From Candidatus Bathyarchaeota archaeon B63 (GTDB lineage Archaea > Thermoproteota > Bathyarchaeia > Bathyarchaeales > DTEX01): a stretch of 12,125 bases of DNA. Positions 5,166-12,125 of the stretch are shown here, piece after piece (position 1 is the stretch's first letter; each line of letters starts with the position of its first letter). The notes beneath the pieces were generated by a model. That model searched no databases and had not been told where the DNA came from. It saw only the letters and a list, made by a program, of their open reading frames with translations. The DNA is taken from contig LUCF01000012.1 of assembly GCA_001593845.1 (NCBI GenBank), forward strand, positions 1,359-13,483. The letters run 5' to 3'. The translations under genes and the position numbers were made by a program.

Positions 5166-7457
5166 CTATGAATGGGAGAATCTTATCTTCCACTTGACTT
5201 CTGGGCTGGGGATGCTCAGCCTCAACCTCGCGATCTCCCCTGTCAGCATCTCAGCCTCCCTCTGTTCCTCTAGCCTGTAGGAGGGCGGGATGTAGATGAA
5301 TATCTCGCCGGCTGCTCCTCTGACCCTGCGGCAGACCCCGCTTAGGACGAGTGATCTCTCGTCCCACATCACCCTTTGAAGCTCGACTCCCCCCTGGGTT
5401 ATGTGGAAGCTCGTCGATATCACGAAGGGATGACGCCGCAGCCGCCTTATAGCCAGGGCCATCGCCGTCCTCCCCGGCACCTCTACTTTTATCTTCCCCC
5501 TATGGTTCCCCAGGAAGGCCTGATCCCAGAATTCCCACACCGAGTACTCCCCATCAGAGCTCAGACCTAACTCATCAAAATCCAGATCGATTATTCTTTC
5601 TTGGCCGTCAAAGTTAAAGAGGCCCACGACATGCCAGACGTCCCAGTCAGCGGATACCTCCAAATCCCATACGCTTGGGTAGGGACTTCTGAAGAGATCT
5701 ATGGGGCGGGCTGGGACTCCGTATGGAGGAAGGCAGAGAGTATACATCCTCATGCGCTCCTCAGGCAGCGTGGTGAGGTCATCCCCGAGGAGCACGGGTC
5801 CACCGCTCAACGCGACCGCCGTGGCTCTGATGCGCGCCTCGCCGATCGAGCTGACCTCGCCCGGCTTAAGGAACCTGCCTCCCAGATAAAGCACATCGGG
5901 ATCGACATGCCAGAGGCGCTTCTGCTGCCAGAAGCGGGAGATAAGAGTGGTCATACGCCTCTTTAGATGCTCAAAGTTTCCAGTCGCGTTACCGACATCC
6001 TCAGCTCCGAAGATAGCTGAGAGAAGCCCTAAGCCATGGCTGATCGGAAGGTTACAGCCGAGGAGGTAAGCGTCCCGGCCTACGGCTTCCCGGATGGCGG
6101 AGAGCCCAATCCTCATCTGTTCTCCCTCCCTCACCCGGTACTCGTTCTCGGCGCCGGGCTTCGCGAAGGCCAGCGGTGCGGCTGAGCCGCCGTTAAGGAA
6201 GTCGAGCTTGAAGTAGCTCACTCCCCAGGATGATAACCGCTTAAAGGTCTCCTTCAGCCACCTCTGGGATTCGGGCTTCGAGGTGTCCATAAGGGCGACA
6301 TTCTGCCATGTATCTCTGGACTGCCCACTCCAGGCCCAGCGGTACTCCACGGCCCTCCCCGTGCTGGGGTTCCTCAGTAGACATTCCGGATGCTCCCGGT
6401 AGAATGATGACTGCTCGCCGATGTAGAAAGGCGCTATCCAAAGCCCCAGCTTAAGCCCCTTCTCCTTTAGGCGGTCTGCTAACCACCTCAATCCATGGGG
6501 GAAACGCTCCGGATGAGGCCGCCACTCCCCAGGGGTGTCCCGCCAGTTCCAGCCGAAGTCTATCTGAAGTAGGTCGACGCCGTACTCCTTGAATCTCTCA
6601 GCGATGATATCGGCGTGCTTCAGCACCGCCTCCTCTGTTATTGTCAGCCTGTGGCTATACCATGAACACCAGAGCATCGGGGTTCGGGAGCGGGGAATCC
6701 GACGGATATTATTCATCTTCGCGAGCATATCCCCATAGGTCTCTAAAGCATCTAGGGGGTCCCGGCGGAAGTCGATGTAGAGCAGCTCGGTGCGGAGGGC
6801 CTCCCCAGGCCTGAGCACTAGATCATCATATGGATTCTCAGCCCACCACCCTGCGATCCCACTCATATGATCATAAAGGGTCACGATCTCGCCGAGGGCC
6901 ACATTCACGGTGAGGAAGCCTGTGAGGAAAGCAATCTTTACGGCTGGGTTGTAGATGACCCCGACCCCGCCGCTTCTATGCCTGCCTCCAGCCTCGCTTA
7001 TGGGTCTCACCCCGGTCCAGCAGAGATTATTGCTCTCCAAGAAGATCCTCGCTGAGCTTATCATGCCCCCCAGTTCTAGGCGCCCGCCCCTTCGAGTCGA
7101 GACCTCTAATGCGTGCACCCTCCCAATCCTAATCGAGTCTTCGCCGTTGTTTTCTATCGTCAAGCAGAGAGTGACGGATGGCCGTTCCCTGTAAAGCCTG
7201 ATCCTAGGCTTCACATGGACCCCGCCGAGCCTGTGGAGGGACGTTATCTCCCATCCGTCTCCCACCTCGTCTTTAAATCCCGTCTCGACCCAGTCATCCG
7301 CCGGACCATCCAGACATATCCACTCCCCGTCGATTTGAAGTCCTATCTGGGCGTTCCTTATCGCTGCGTCTTCGTGGCTGATATCTAGACTTCCAGATTC
7401 AAGGTCGTAATTCAGGTGAAGCCAGGGATTCTTCAAGGTGATCCGTGTAGGAGACAT
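5166..7457 (-). CDS. GH36-type (clan GH-D) alpha-galactosidase-like glycoside hydrolase
   Basis: This 763-residue protein has the three-part GH36 layout: an N-terminal beta-sandwich (about 1-250), a catalytic TIM barrel (about 255-590) and a C-terminal beta domain (about 600-763). Barrel landmarks are MLWCSWYSH (261-269), LLQIDFGW (296-303), LGLWIAPF (337-344), YFKLDF (415-420) with the predicted nucleophile Asp419, LLGCNLPI (465-472), and AEDVG (485-489) with the predicted acid/base Asp487. It should act by retaining hydrolysis or transfer on alpha-galactosides or related alpha-linked sugars; the exact substrate cannot be read. No signal peptide is seen, so it is cytoplasmic. TATA-like elements lie at 7487-7498 and 7505-7515. 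No transporter gene is visible nearby. The gene is unusual for an archaeon and may be of bacterial origin, though composition resembles its neighbours. Confidence 0.88.
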   Translation of the reverse strand: MSPTRITLKNPWLHLNYDLESGSLDISHEDAAIRNAQIGLQIDGEWICLDGPADDWVETGFKDEVGDGWEITSLHRLGGVHVKPRIRLYRERPSVTLCLTIENNGEDSIRIGRVHALEVSTRRGGRLELGGMISSARIFLESNNLCWTGVRPISEAGGRHRSGGVGVIYNPAVKIAFLTGFLTVNVALGEIVTLYDHMSGIAGWWAENPYDDLVLRPGEALRTELLYIDFRRDPLDALETYGDMLAKMNNIRRIPRSRTPMLWCSWYSHRLTITEEAVLKHADIIAERFKEYGVDLLQIDFGWNWRDTPGEWRPHPERFPHGLRWLADRLKEKGLKLGLWIAPFYIGEQSSFYREHPECLLRNPSTGRAVEYRWAWSGQSRDTWQNVALMDTSKPESQRWLKETFKRLSSWGVSYFKLDFLNGGSAAPLAFAKPGAENEYRVREGEQMRIGLSAIREAVGRDAYLLGCNLPISHGLGLLSAIFGAEDVGNATGNFEHLKRRMTTLISRFWQQKRLWHVDPDVLYLGGRFLKPGEVSSIGEARIRATAVALSGGPVLLGDDLTTLPEERMRMYTLCLPPYGVPARPIDLFRSPYPSVWDLEVSADWDVWHVVGLFNFDGQERIIDLDFDELGLSSDGEYSVWEFWDQAFLGNHRGKIKVEVPGRTAMALAIRRLRRHPFVISTSFHITQGGVELQRVMWDERSLVLSGVCRRVRGAAGEIFIYIPPSYRLEEQREAEMLTGEIARLRLSIPSPEVKWKIRFSHS

Positions 7458-7559
7458 GATCTCGAACCGTCCAGCACATTGATCCGCATAGTATAGGCCT
7501 TAATGATCTAAAAAGATATGCGGCTGGCCTTTGACGCTGGGATCCGCTGAAGTAAGAGC

Positions 7560-10547
7560 GTGGCCTCCTATAAGCGGGATGAGGTGAGTGAGGGCCTACG
7601 CAATCTTTTAATTGTAGGCTCGTTTATTATCTCCTCGGCTTATCTCGGTAGGGGAGCCTTGTTAGAGGGTAAAAGCGGAGAAGTCAACGCCTTCGACCTG
7701 CTCGTTCGGCCGATACGTAGGTTACTCGAGGAAAGGAACTTCCGCGCGCCGACAGAGCCTCAGCAGAAGGTCATCCCAAAGATCCTCGAGGGGAAGAATG
7801 TTCTACTCATCTCCCCAACGGCGACTGGGAAGACGGAGGCCGCTATGCTCCCGATACTGAGTATGCTCATTCAGATCCCAAGGGCGGAGCCGGGAATCAA
7901 GGTTCTCTACATAACCCCGCTTAGGGCCCTGAACCGCGACATGCTTGAGCGTCTTGAGTGGTGGTGCAACAATCTTGACCTCAAGTTGGCTGTTAGGCAT
8001 GGGGACACCGATGTGAGGGAGAGAACCCGTCAGTCCAGAAGCCCCCCAGACATCATGATAACGACCCCTGAGACCCTCCAGACCCTCCTATTCGGATGGG
8101 TTATCAGGCGGCATCTCCAATCGGTCAGATGGGTAGTCGTAGATGAGGTTCATGAGCTGGCCGATAATAAGAGGGGAAGCCAGCTCAGCCTCGCCCTTGA
8201 GAGGCTTAGGGGGATAGCCCGTAGGGAGTTCCAGATCATAGGGTTATCAGCGACCATAGGGACCCCCAGGAAGGTCGCCCAGTTCCTCGTCGGCTGCGGC
8301 AGGCCCGTAGAGATAGTTGAGGTTCCGGTGGCCCGCCGCATGAAGCTGAAGATCCTCTACCCGAAGCCTGAGCCTGAGGACTACTCCCTCGCCGCCTCCC
8401 TTTATACGCATCCAGAGGTAGCCGCGCGCCTCAGGCTTATACGCATGCTGATAGAGGGGCACAGATCCGTCCTGCTCTTCACGAACACCCGGACCATATC
8501 CGAGGTTCTCGCCAGCAGATTCAAGGTCTGGGACGGCGAATTCCCAGTCTCTATCCATCATGGATCCCTCGCGAAGTCCTCCAGGGTCGCGGCTGAGCGG
8601 GGCCTCAAGGCTGGGGAGCTGCAGGGGCTGATCTGCACGAGCTCCCTTGAGCTCGGGATAGACATAGGGAGAATAGACCTCGTCATCCAGTACATGAGCC
8701 CCAGGCAGGTTACGAGGCTCATCCAGAGGGTTGGGAGAAGCGGGCATAGGATAGGCGGGGTCGCTGAGGGCGTCATCATAACGATGGACTCTGATGACAC
8801 CCTCGAGTCGCTGGTCATCGGGCGGAGGGCATACGCTGAGGACCTCGAGCCGGTAGAGATGCCCGAGAAGCCCTACGATGTGCTGACGAATCAGATCGCC
8901 GCTGAGCTCATGAAGCGGAGGCGCATATACTTCCAAGAGATCTACGAGACCTTCAGGAACGCTTATCCATGCAGGGAATTGACGATTGACGAGATCAGAC
9001 GCATAGCCGAGTACATGCATGATAGGTTCCCGAGGTTCGCTTGGGTGGTCCAGGAGGAGAACCTGATCTTGAAGCCCCGCCGCTCTAAGCCCCTATACGA
9101 GTACTTCTTCGAGAACCTCTCGATGATCCCGGATGAGAAGCACTACCTCGTTATAGACAGGGAATCCGATGTTGCAATCGGGCTTCTAGACGAGGCCTTC
9201 GTGGCTGAGTATGGGAGGCCAGGGGTGAAGTTCGTCATTCGTGGAAGCCCATGGAGGATAATGAATATCGTCGCTGACAGGATCTACGTCAAGCCAGTCG
9301 ATGATCCGGCGGGCGCCATACCGAGCTGGGTTGGGGAGGAGATCCCCGTTCCATATGAGGTGGCCCAGGAGGTCGGGGGGATAAGGAGGCTCGTGGAGGA
9401 TGAGATGAGCAGGGGGTCAAGCCCAAGGGAGATCGCTGAGAGGCTCTCTGAGGTTTACCCGGCTGATGCGGAGACCATCCTAGACGCGATCTCCGAGACC
9501 GTTGAGAACGTTATGAGGGGCCTCCCCGTCCCCTCAGACAGAAGGATAACAGTCGAGGATTGGGAGGAGTACGTGATCCTCCACGCCCACTTCGGCTCCC
9601 TGACAAACAGGGCTCTGGCTCAGCTCCTAGGCCACGTGATCTCTGAGAGGACCGGATACTCAGTCGCGACTCAGCATGACCCCTACAGGATCTTCATACA
9701 TGCGGCTGGGCATCTCAGGGCTGGAACCCTGATCGGGATAATCGATGAGATAAAGGATGCTCAGCCGGATTACATACATGAGACGCTTACGAGGGCATGT
9801 GTGAGGACGGGGATCTTCAAGAGGAGGCTGATACACGTTGCGAGGAGGTTCGGGGCCCTAAAAAAATGGGTTGACTTCAGCAGCGTGAGCCTCCAGAGCC
9901 TGATAAAGAGCTTCGAGGGCACAGTCATCTACGAGGAGGCGTTGAAGGAGGTCTTCACGAAGGACCTCAACCTCGAGAGGCTGGTGGAGGTCTTCCAGAG
10001 GATAAGGGATGGAGACATAGAGGTAATCGAGGTTAAGGCGGCTGGGGAGCCCTCGCCCCTGGCGCGGCTTGGAATTGAAAAAGTGAGCATGAAGACCGAC
10101 TTGATCCCGCCTGAGAAGATGAAGCGGATACTCTTGGAGTCGGCGAAGGCGAGGCTCATGGACGAGACGAGGGTCTTCATCTGCACGGAATGCTGGGACT
10201 ACCTGGAATCGATCAGGATAAGGAGCCTTCCCCTTAGGCCTGAATGCCCAAGATGCGGATCGAGGAGGCTCGGCATGCTGGGCGTAGAGGAGAGGGAGGC
10301 CTACTTCCTAGTCGAGAAGAAGGGCCAGAAGCTGAGGAAGTCTGAAAGGAAGCTCAGGAACAGGGCTTTACAGACAGCCAGGCTCATCTCAGATTATGGG
10401 AAGGCGGCCGCCGTCGTCCTTTCCGGGAAGGGGCTGAGGCCCTCGGACGCCCATGAGATCCTGAAGAAGGAGAGCAGCCTCTCCGATGAACTCTTCAGCC
10501 TCATAATCGAGGCTGAACGGGACGCCTTGAAGAGGAGGTTCCTCTGA
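7560..10547 (+). CDS. Lhr-type superfamily 2 ATP-dependent helicase
   Basis: This is a 995-codon frame. RecA1 carries the Q-motif region PTEPQQ (64-69), Walker A SPTATGKT (85-92), DEVH (195-198) and SAT (230-232). RecA2 carries LLFTNTRT (305-312), TSSLELGIDIG (360-370) and the arginine-finger motif QRVGRSGHR (389-397). A winged helix and the Lhr-specific domain 4 follow to about 870. Cys875, Cys878, Cys896 and Cys899 (CTEC, CPRC) form a C-terminal zinc site. Lhr helicases are 3'-5' DNA/RNA helicases linked to repair and RNA surveillance. GTG 7560 is the longest start, but residues 1-42 do not resemble the family; TTG 7659, preceded by GGGGAG and a TATA-like CTTTTAATTG near 7605, may be the true start. 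The gene is divergent from the GH36-like gene. Confidence 0.92.
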   Translation: MASYKRDEVSEGLRNLLIVGSFIISSAYLGRGALLEGKSGEVNAFDLLVRPIRRLLEERNFRAPTEPQQKVIPKILEGKNVLLISPTATGKTEAAMLPILSMLIQIPRAEPGIKVLYITPLRALNRDMLERLEWWCNNLDLKLAVRHGDTDVRERTRQSRSPPDIMITTPETLQTLLFGWVIRRHLQSVRWVVVDEVHELADNKRGSQLSLALERLRGIARREFQIIGLSATIGTPRKVAQFLVGCGRPVEIVEVPVARRMKLKILYPKPEPEDYSLAASLYTHPEVAARLRLIRMLIEGHRSVLLFTNTRTISEVLASRFKVWDGEFPVSIHHGSLAKSSRVAAERGLKAGELQGLICTSSLELGIDIGRIDLVIQYMSPRQVTRLIQRVGRSGHRIGGVAEGVIITMDSDDTLESLVIGRRAYAEDLEPVEMPEKPYDVLTNQIAAELMKRRRIYFQEIYETFRNAYPCRELTIDEIRRIAEYMHDRFPRFAWVVQEENLILKPRRSKPLYEYFFENLSMIPDEKHYLVIDRESDVAIGLLDEAFVAEYGRPGVKFVIRGSPWRIMNIVADRIYVKPVDDPAGAIPSWVGEEIPVPYEVAQEVGGIRRLVEDEMSRGSSPREIAERLSEVYPADAETILDAISETVENVMRGLPVPSDRRITVEDWEEYVILHAHFGSLTNRALAQLLGHVISERTGYSVATQHDPYRIFIHAAGHLRAGTLIGIIDEIKDAQPDYIHETLTRACVRTGIFKRRLIHVARRFGALKKWVDFSSVSLQSLIKSFEGTVIYEEALKEVFTKDLNLERLVEVFQRIRDGDIEVIEVKAAGEPSPLARLGIEKVSMKTDLIPPEKMKRILLESAKARLMDETRVFICTECWDYLESIRIRSLPLRPECPRCGSRRLGMLGVEEREAYFLVEKKGQKLRKSERKLRNRALQTARLISDYGKAAAVVLSGKGLRPSDAHEILKKESSLSDELFSLIIEAERDALKRRFL

Positions 10548-10553
10548 GGCGCT

Positions 10554-10584
10554 GGGTATACCCGAAGATCTTAGGAAGCTAAGA
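10554..10584. repeat. Two adjacent short inverted repeats after the Lhr gene
   Basis: GGGTATACCC (10554-10563) is a perfect 10-bp palindrome. It is followed by TCTTAG-GAAG-CTAAGA (10569-10584), a 6-bp stem with a 4-nt loop. Both lie within 40 bp of the helicase stop. They may be mRNA 3'-end structure or a protein site; there is no T-run directly after. The rest of the 10548-10816 spacer is AT-richer, with TATA-like and T5 stretches but no gene I can support. Confidence 0.35.
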
Positions 10585-10773
10585 ATCCATCTAAGAGCCG
10601 TATTATGATGGGTGAGTTACCGGCCCCTCCACCCTTCCATCTATTAAAGGGGCTAATTTCCATAATAAACCCATTGGATAAAGGTTAACAATCAATCTCA
10701 TGTAATCACGCCGAACGTTAATTTTTGGCCAAGACGGATTATAGGGGAGAAGGGAAACGTAAGATAGAAATAT

Positions 10774-10786
10774 CCCTTTTTAGATT
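10774..10786 (+). promoter_or_regulatory. Probable TATA region for the aKMT-like gene
   Basis: CCCTTTTTAGATT lies about 37 bp before ATG 10817 and predicts a leader of about 10 nt. An alternative AT element (GAAATATCC) is just upstream. GAGGAGAG sequences before the ATG may serve ribosome binding. Confidence 0.4.
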
Positions 10787-10816
10787 AATGAGAGAAACGA
10801 AGAGGAGAGAGATAAC

Positions 10817-11290
10817 ATGTTCATTTCTCCCTTTGTCGCCTCACCAACATCCGTCATCCGAAGACTTCTGACGCTCGCCGAACTGAAGCCAGGCGAGGTC
10901 TTCTACGACCTAGGAGCCGGCGACGGCGGGCCAATAATACTCGCGGCTCAGGAGTTCGGGGCGAGATGCGTCGGGATCGAGCTCAGAGAGGATCTGGCGA
11001 AGCGGGCGATGAGGAGGATCCGTGAGCTCGGCCTCGAAGACCGGGTTAAGGTGATCAACGAGGACATGTTCAGGGTTCCCCTAATAGACGCCGACGTGGT
11101 CTATCTTTATCTAACGACGAGCGCCAATGAGAAGGTCAGGCCGAAGCTCGAGGCCGAGCTTAAGAGGGGGGCGAGGGTGGTCTCCCACGACTACAAGATC
11201 GAGGGGTGGGAGCCAGTCGTGGTCGAGAAGTTCTGCGAGAACCCGAAGCTGGGATTCCCCTCCCACACGTTATATTTATATAAGAGGTAG
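10817..11290 (+). CDS. aKMT/FAM173-like protein-lysine N-methyltransferase
   Basis: This 157-residue class I SAM-dependent methyltransferase resembles the small crenarchaeal aKMT and eukaryotic FAM173/ATPSCKMT enzymes. It has the N-terminal PFVASPTSVIRRLLTLA (5-21; family form P[YF]VPTP..VV..ML..A), motif I VFYDLGAGDGGPI (28-40), Glu55 at the end of strand 2, and IDADVVYLYLTTSANEKVRP (90-109). It then has KRGARVVSHDYKIEGWEP (116-133) and the closing strand HTLYLYKR. The loop has GAGDGG instead of the commoner GCGDGR. Sulfolobus aKMT methylates surface lysines of many proteins, including chromatin proteins such as Cren7; a similar broad role is inferred here. No target gene is adjacent. ATG 10817 directly precedes the conserved region and gives the family's usual length. 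Confidence 0.88.
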   Translation: MFISPFVASPTSVIRRLLTLAELKPGEVFYDLGAGDGGPIILAAQEFGARCVGIELREDLAKRAMRRIRELGLEDRVKVINEDMFRVPLIDADVVYLYLTTSANEKVRPKLEAELKRGARVVSHDYKIEGWEPVVVEKFCENPKLGFPSHTLYLYKR

Positions 11291-11438
11291 ATGCCGAAGG
11301 CTTCGCCGCGCAGCCCATATGGCCGAGAGCCCGGGCGGAATGATGAAACGCAAAGTTATTAAGCCGAGAAGAGTTTTGGATTATTGGGCTACGGGAGGAA
11401 TCACCTGAGAAGGGACAGCGAAGAAGGGATGGTCCCTG

Positions 11439-11963
11439 ATGGTTCCTCTTCCATGGAGCTACGTCCGCTCATGGCGATGCACGGGATGCGGTATCTGCTG
11501 CGTACATTATCAAGTCGTCCTTAAATTCGATGAGTGGCTCAGGATAGTCCATAAATTCGGCGTAGCCGTGACCGGCTCCGGGCTGAATAAGCTATACTTA
11601 GGCAAGAAGCCGGATGGATCATGCATCTTCCTCACGAAGGCGGCTGGGATGCACCTCTGCGGCCTCCAAGACATGAAGCCGACGGCCTGCAAGCTCTGGC
11701 CCTTCAAGATAATGAGGAAGCCGAGGTACGGCAGAAGCAGGGAGGCCATCTTCAATTACCGCGGAGAGAGATTCTACGTCTACATCGACCCATCATGCCC
11801 CGAGATCATCTGGGGCAGGCCGACCCGGCTGATCACGGAGAAGGTGATACCGGAGTTCATAGAGATAGCCCTCGGAACAAGGGAGAAACAGGTCTACTCA
11901 ACAGGAGCCCTCATCCCAAACCTACAAATAAAGAGGAGGTTCAGCCGCAGGCCCCTGATATAG
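11439..11963 (+). CDS. CxxCxxCC (YkgJ-type) cysteine-cluster protein
   Basis: This 174-residue protein carries the family motif at Cys14, Cys17, Cys20 and Cys21 (CTGCGICC). Further conserved cysteines are Cys62 (GSCIFL), Cys74 (HLCGL), Cys84 (KPTACKLWPF) and Cys120 (DPSCP). The pattern matches the YkgJ/CxxCxxCC family, thought to bind zinc or an iron-sulfur cluster; its biochemical role is not established. The C-terminal tail (about 146-174) is basic and looks disordered. ATG 11439 is the only standard start between an in-frame TGA at 11406-11408 and the cysteine motif. The 148-bp gap after the methyltransferase holds only tiny frames. Co-transcription with that gene is possible, but no functional link is evident. 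Confidence 0.88.
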   Translation: MVPLPWSYVRSWRCTGCGICCVHYQVVLKFDEWLRIVHKFGVAVTGSGLNKLYLGKKPDGSCIFLTKAAGMHLCGLQDMKPTACKLWPFKIMRKPRYGRSREAIFNYRGERFYVYIDPSCPEIIWGRPTRLITEKVIPEFIEIALGTREKQVYSTGALIPNLQIKRRFSRRPLI

Positions 11964-12014
11964 GCTATGAGAAGCCGCCGATTGAGGAGGCCGATAGAAT
12001 TTTAGATGCGAAAC

Positions 12015-12022
12015 GCTTAAAT
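12015..12022 (+). promoter_or_regulatory. Probable TATA box for tRNA-Val
   Basis: GCTTAAAT (within CGCTTAAATC) lies about 45 bp before the tRNA 5' end and predicts a start near 12045, leaving a 5' leader of about 19 nt for RNase P to remove. Confidence 0.45.
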
Positions 12023-12063
12023 CATACAGGAATGAGCTCCCAGAAGGGAAGAAGACGCGGACA

Positions 12064-12125
12064 GGGCCGGTCGTCTAGCATGGTTAGGACATCTGCCTGA
12101 CGCGCAGAAGGTCGCCGGTTCAAGT
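12064..12125 (+). tRNA. tRNA-Val (anticodon GAC), 3' end cut by window
   Basis: The 5' acceptor strand is GGGCCGG. The D arm is GTCT-AGCATGGTTA-GGAC, the anticodon stem TCTGC/GCAGA encloses loop CTGACGC (anticodon GAC at 12099-12101), the variable loop is AGGTC, and the T arm starts GCCGG-TTCAAGT. The window ends at the last base of the T loop, so the 3' T strand and 3' acceptor strand are missing. No intron is present in the visible part. Confidence 0.92.

Noticed and set aside
8247..9020. 257-codon minus-strand frame inside the helicase gene
   Set aside because: It is wholly antisense to well-conserved Lhr motifs, has no recognisable domain, and is the kind of frame GC-rich codon usage creates.
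10603..10701. 32-residue minus-strand frame in the 10548-10816 spacer
   Set aside because: It is short, has no motif or clear ribosome site, and AT-richer spacer can yield it by chance.
11127..11408. 93-codon plus-strand frame, including a possible MMKRKVIKPRR micro-peptide from 11340
   Set aside because: The first part is an Arg/Ser-rich shadow of the methyltransferase. The last 22 codons have no independent support.
11340..11409. Possible C/D box sRNA (ATGATGA ... CTGA about 60 nt apart)
   Set aside because: There is no complementary terminal stem and no convincing internal D'/C' pair, so the two short boxes are likely coincidental.
11621..12100. 159-codon plus-strand frame overlapping the cysteine-cluster gene and tRNA-Val
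   Set aside because: It runs out of frame through conserved cysteine motifs and into a tRNA gene; low-complexity product.
1..12125. CRISPR array, insertion sequence, integrase or phage/defence cassette
   Set aside because: No regularly spaced repeats, terminal inverted repeats with a transposase, or defence-type domains were seen. Both tRNA genes lack an adjacent integrase or a repeated tRNA 3' end within the window.

Overview
The window reads as a thermophile-like archaeal chromosome segment, most likely from the TACK lineages (Thermoproteota, Bathyarchaeia or relatives). Supporting signs are an archaeal tRNA-Glu gene interrupted by a small bulge-helix type intron, an eS25 ribosomal protein gene (largely a TACK/eukaryote feature among archaea), an archaeal Lhr-family helicase, an aKMT-like protein-lysine methyltransferase, TATA-box promoters with very short leaders, and Arg codons dominated by AGG/AGA. 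The exact lineage cannot be fixed from the sequence alone. No CRISPR array, insertion sequence, phage gene or integrase was seen.

Layout. 1-660: the tail of an unidentified gene, a small four-cysteine zinc-ribbon protein (+), and an intron-containing tRNA-Glu(UUC) (-) that encodes its own CCA and is followed by a hairpin plus T-run. 724-1374: a small coiled-coil protein (-) and a cyclophilin-like protein (+) diverge from a perfect 23-bp inverted repeat that contains the TATA element. 1180-3078: a minus-strand series of a conserved hypothetical protein whose 3' end runs antisense through the cyclophilin-like gene (probably a frameshift), a hypothetical protein with an RNase HII-like N-terminal motif, and eS25. 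3225-3641: moaE (+), divergent from eS25. 3677-3817: a very small single-span membrane protein candidate (-).

3904-7457 (-): a carbohydrate-type pair, a GH36/clan GH-D alpha-galactosidase-like hydrolase followed 125 bp downstream by a URO-D superfamily protein that lacks the zinc ligands of the corrinoid methyltransferases. The two may be co-expressed, although the second has its own good TATA box. 7560-10547 (+): a 995-codon Lhr-type SF2 helicase with a C-terminal four-cysteine zinc site. After a 269-bp AT-richer spacer come the aKMT-like methyltransferase (10817-11290), a CxxCxxCC cysteine-cluster protein (11439-11963) and a tRNA-Val(GAC) cut by the window edge.

The genes are mostly housekeeping or information processing (tRNAs, eS25, Lhr, aKMT) mixed with cofactor synthesis (MoaE), a sugar hydrolase unit and several archaeal hypotheticals. 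I see no obvious multi-gene defence or mobile system. The items most worth a second look are the palindromic bidirectional promoter (958-980), the RNase HII-like hypothetical (1983-2564), the antisense tail with shared CTAG stop codons (1180-1420), and the 46-residue membrane protein.
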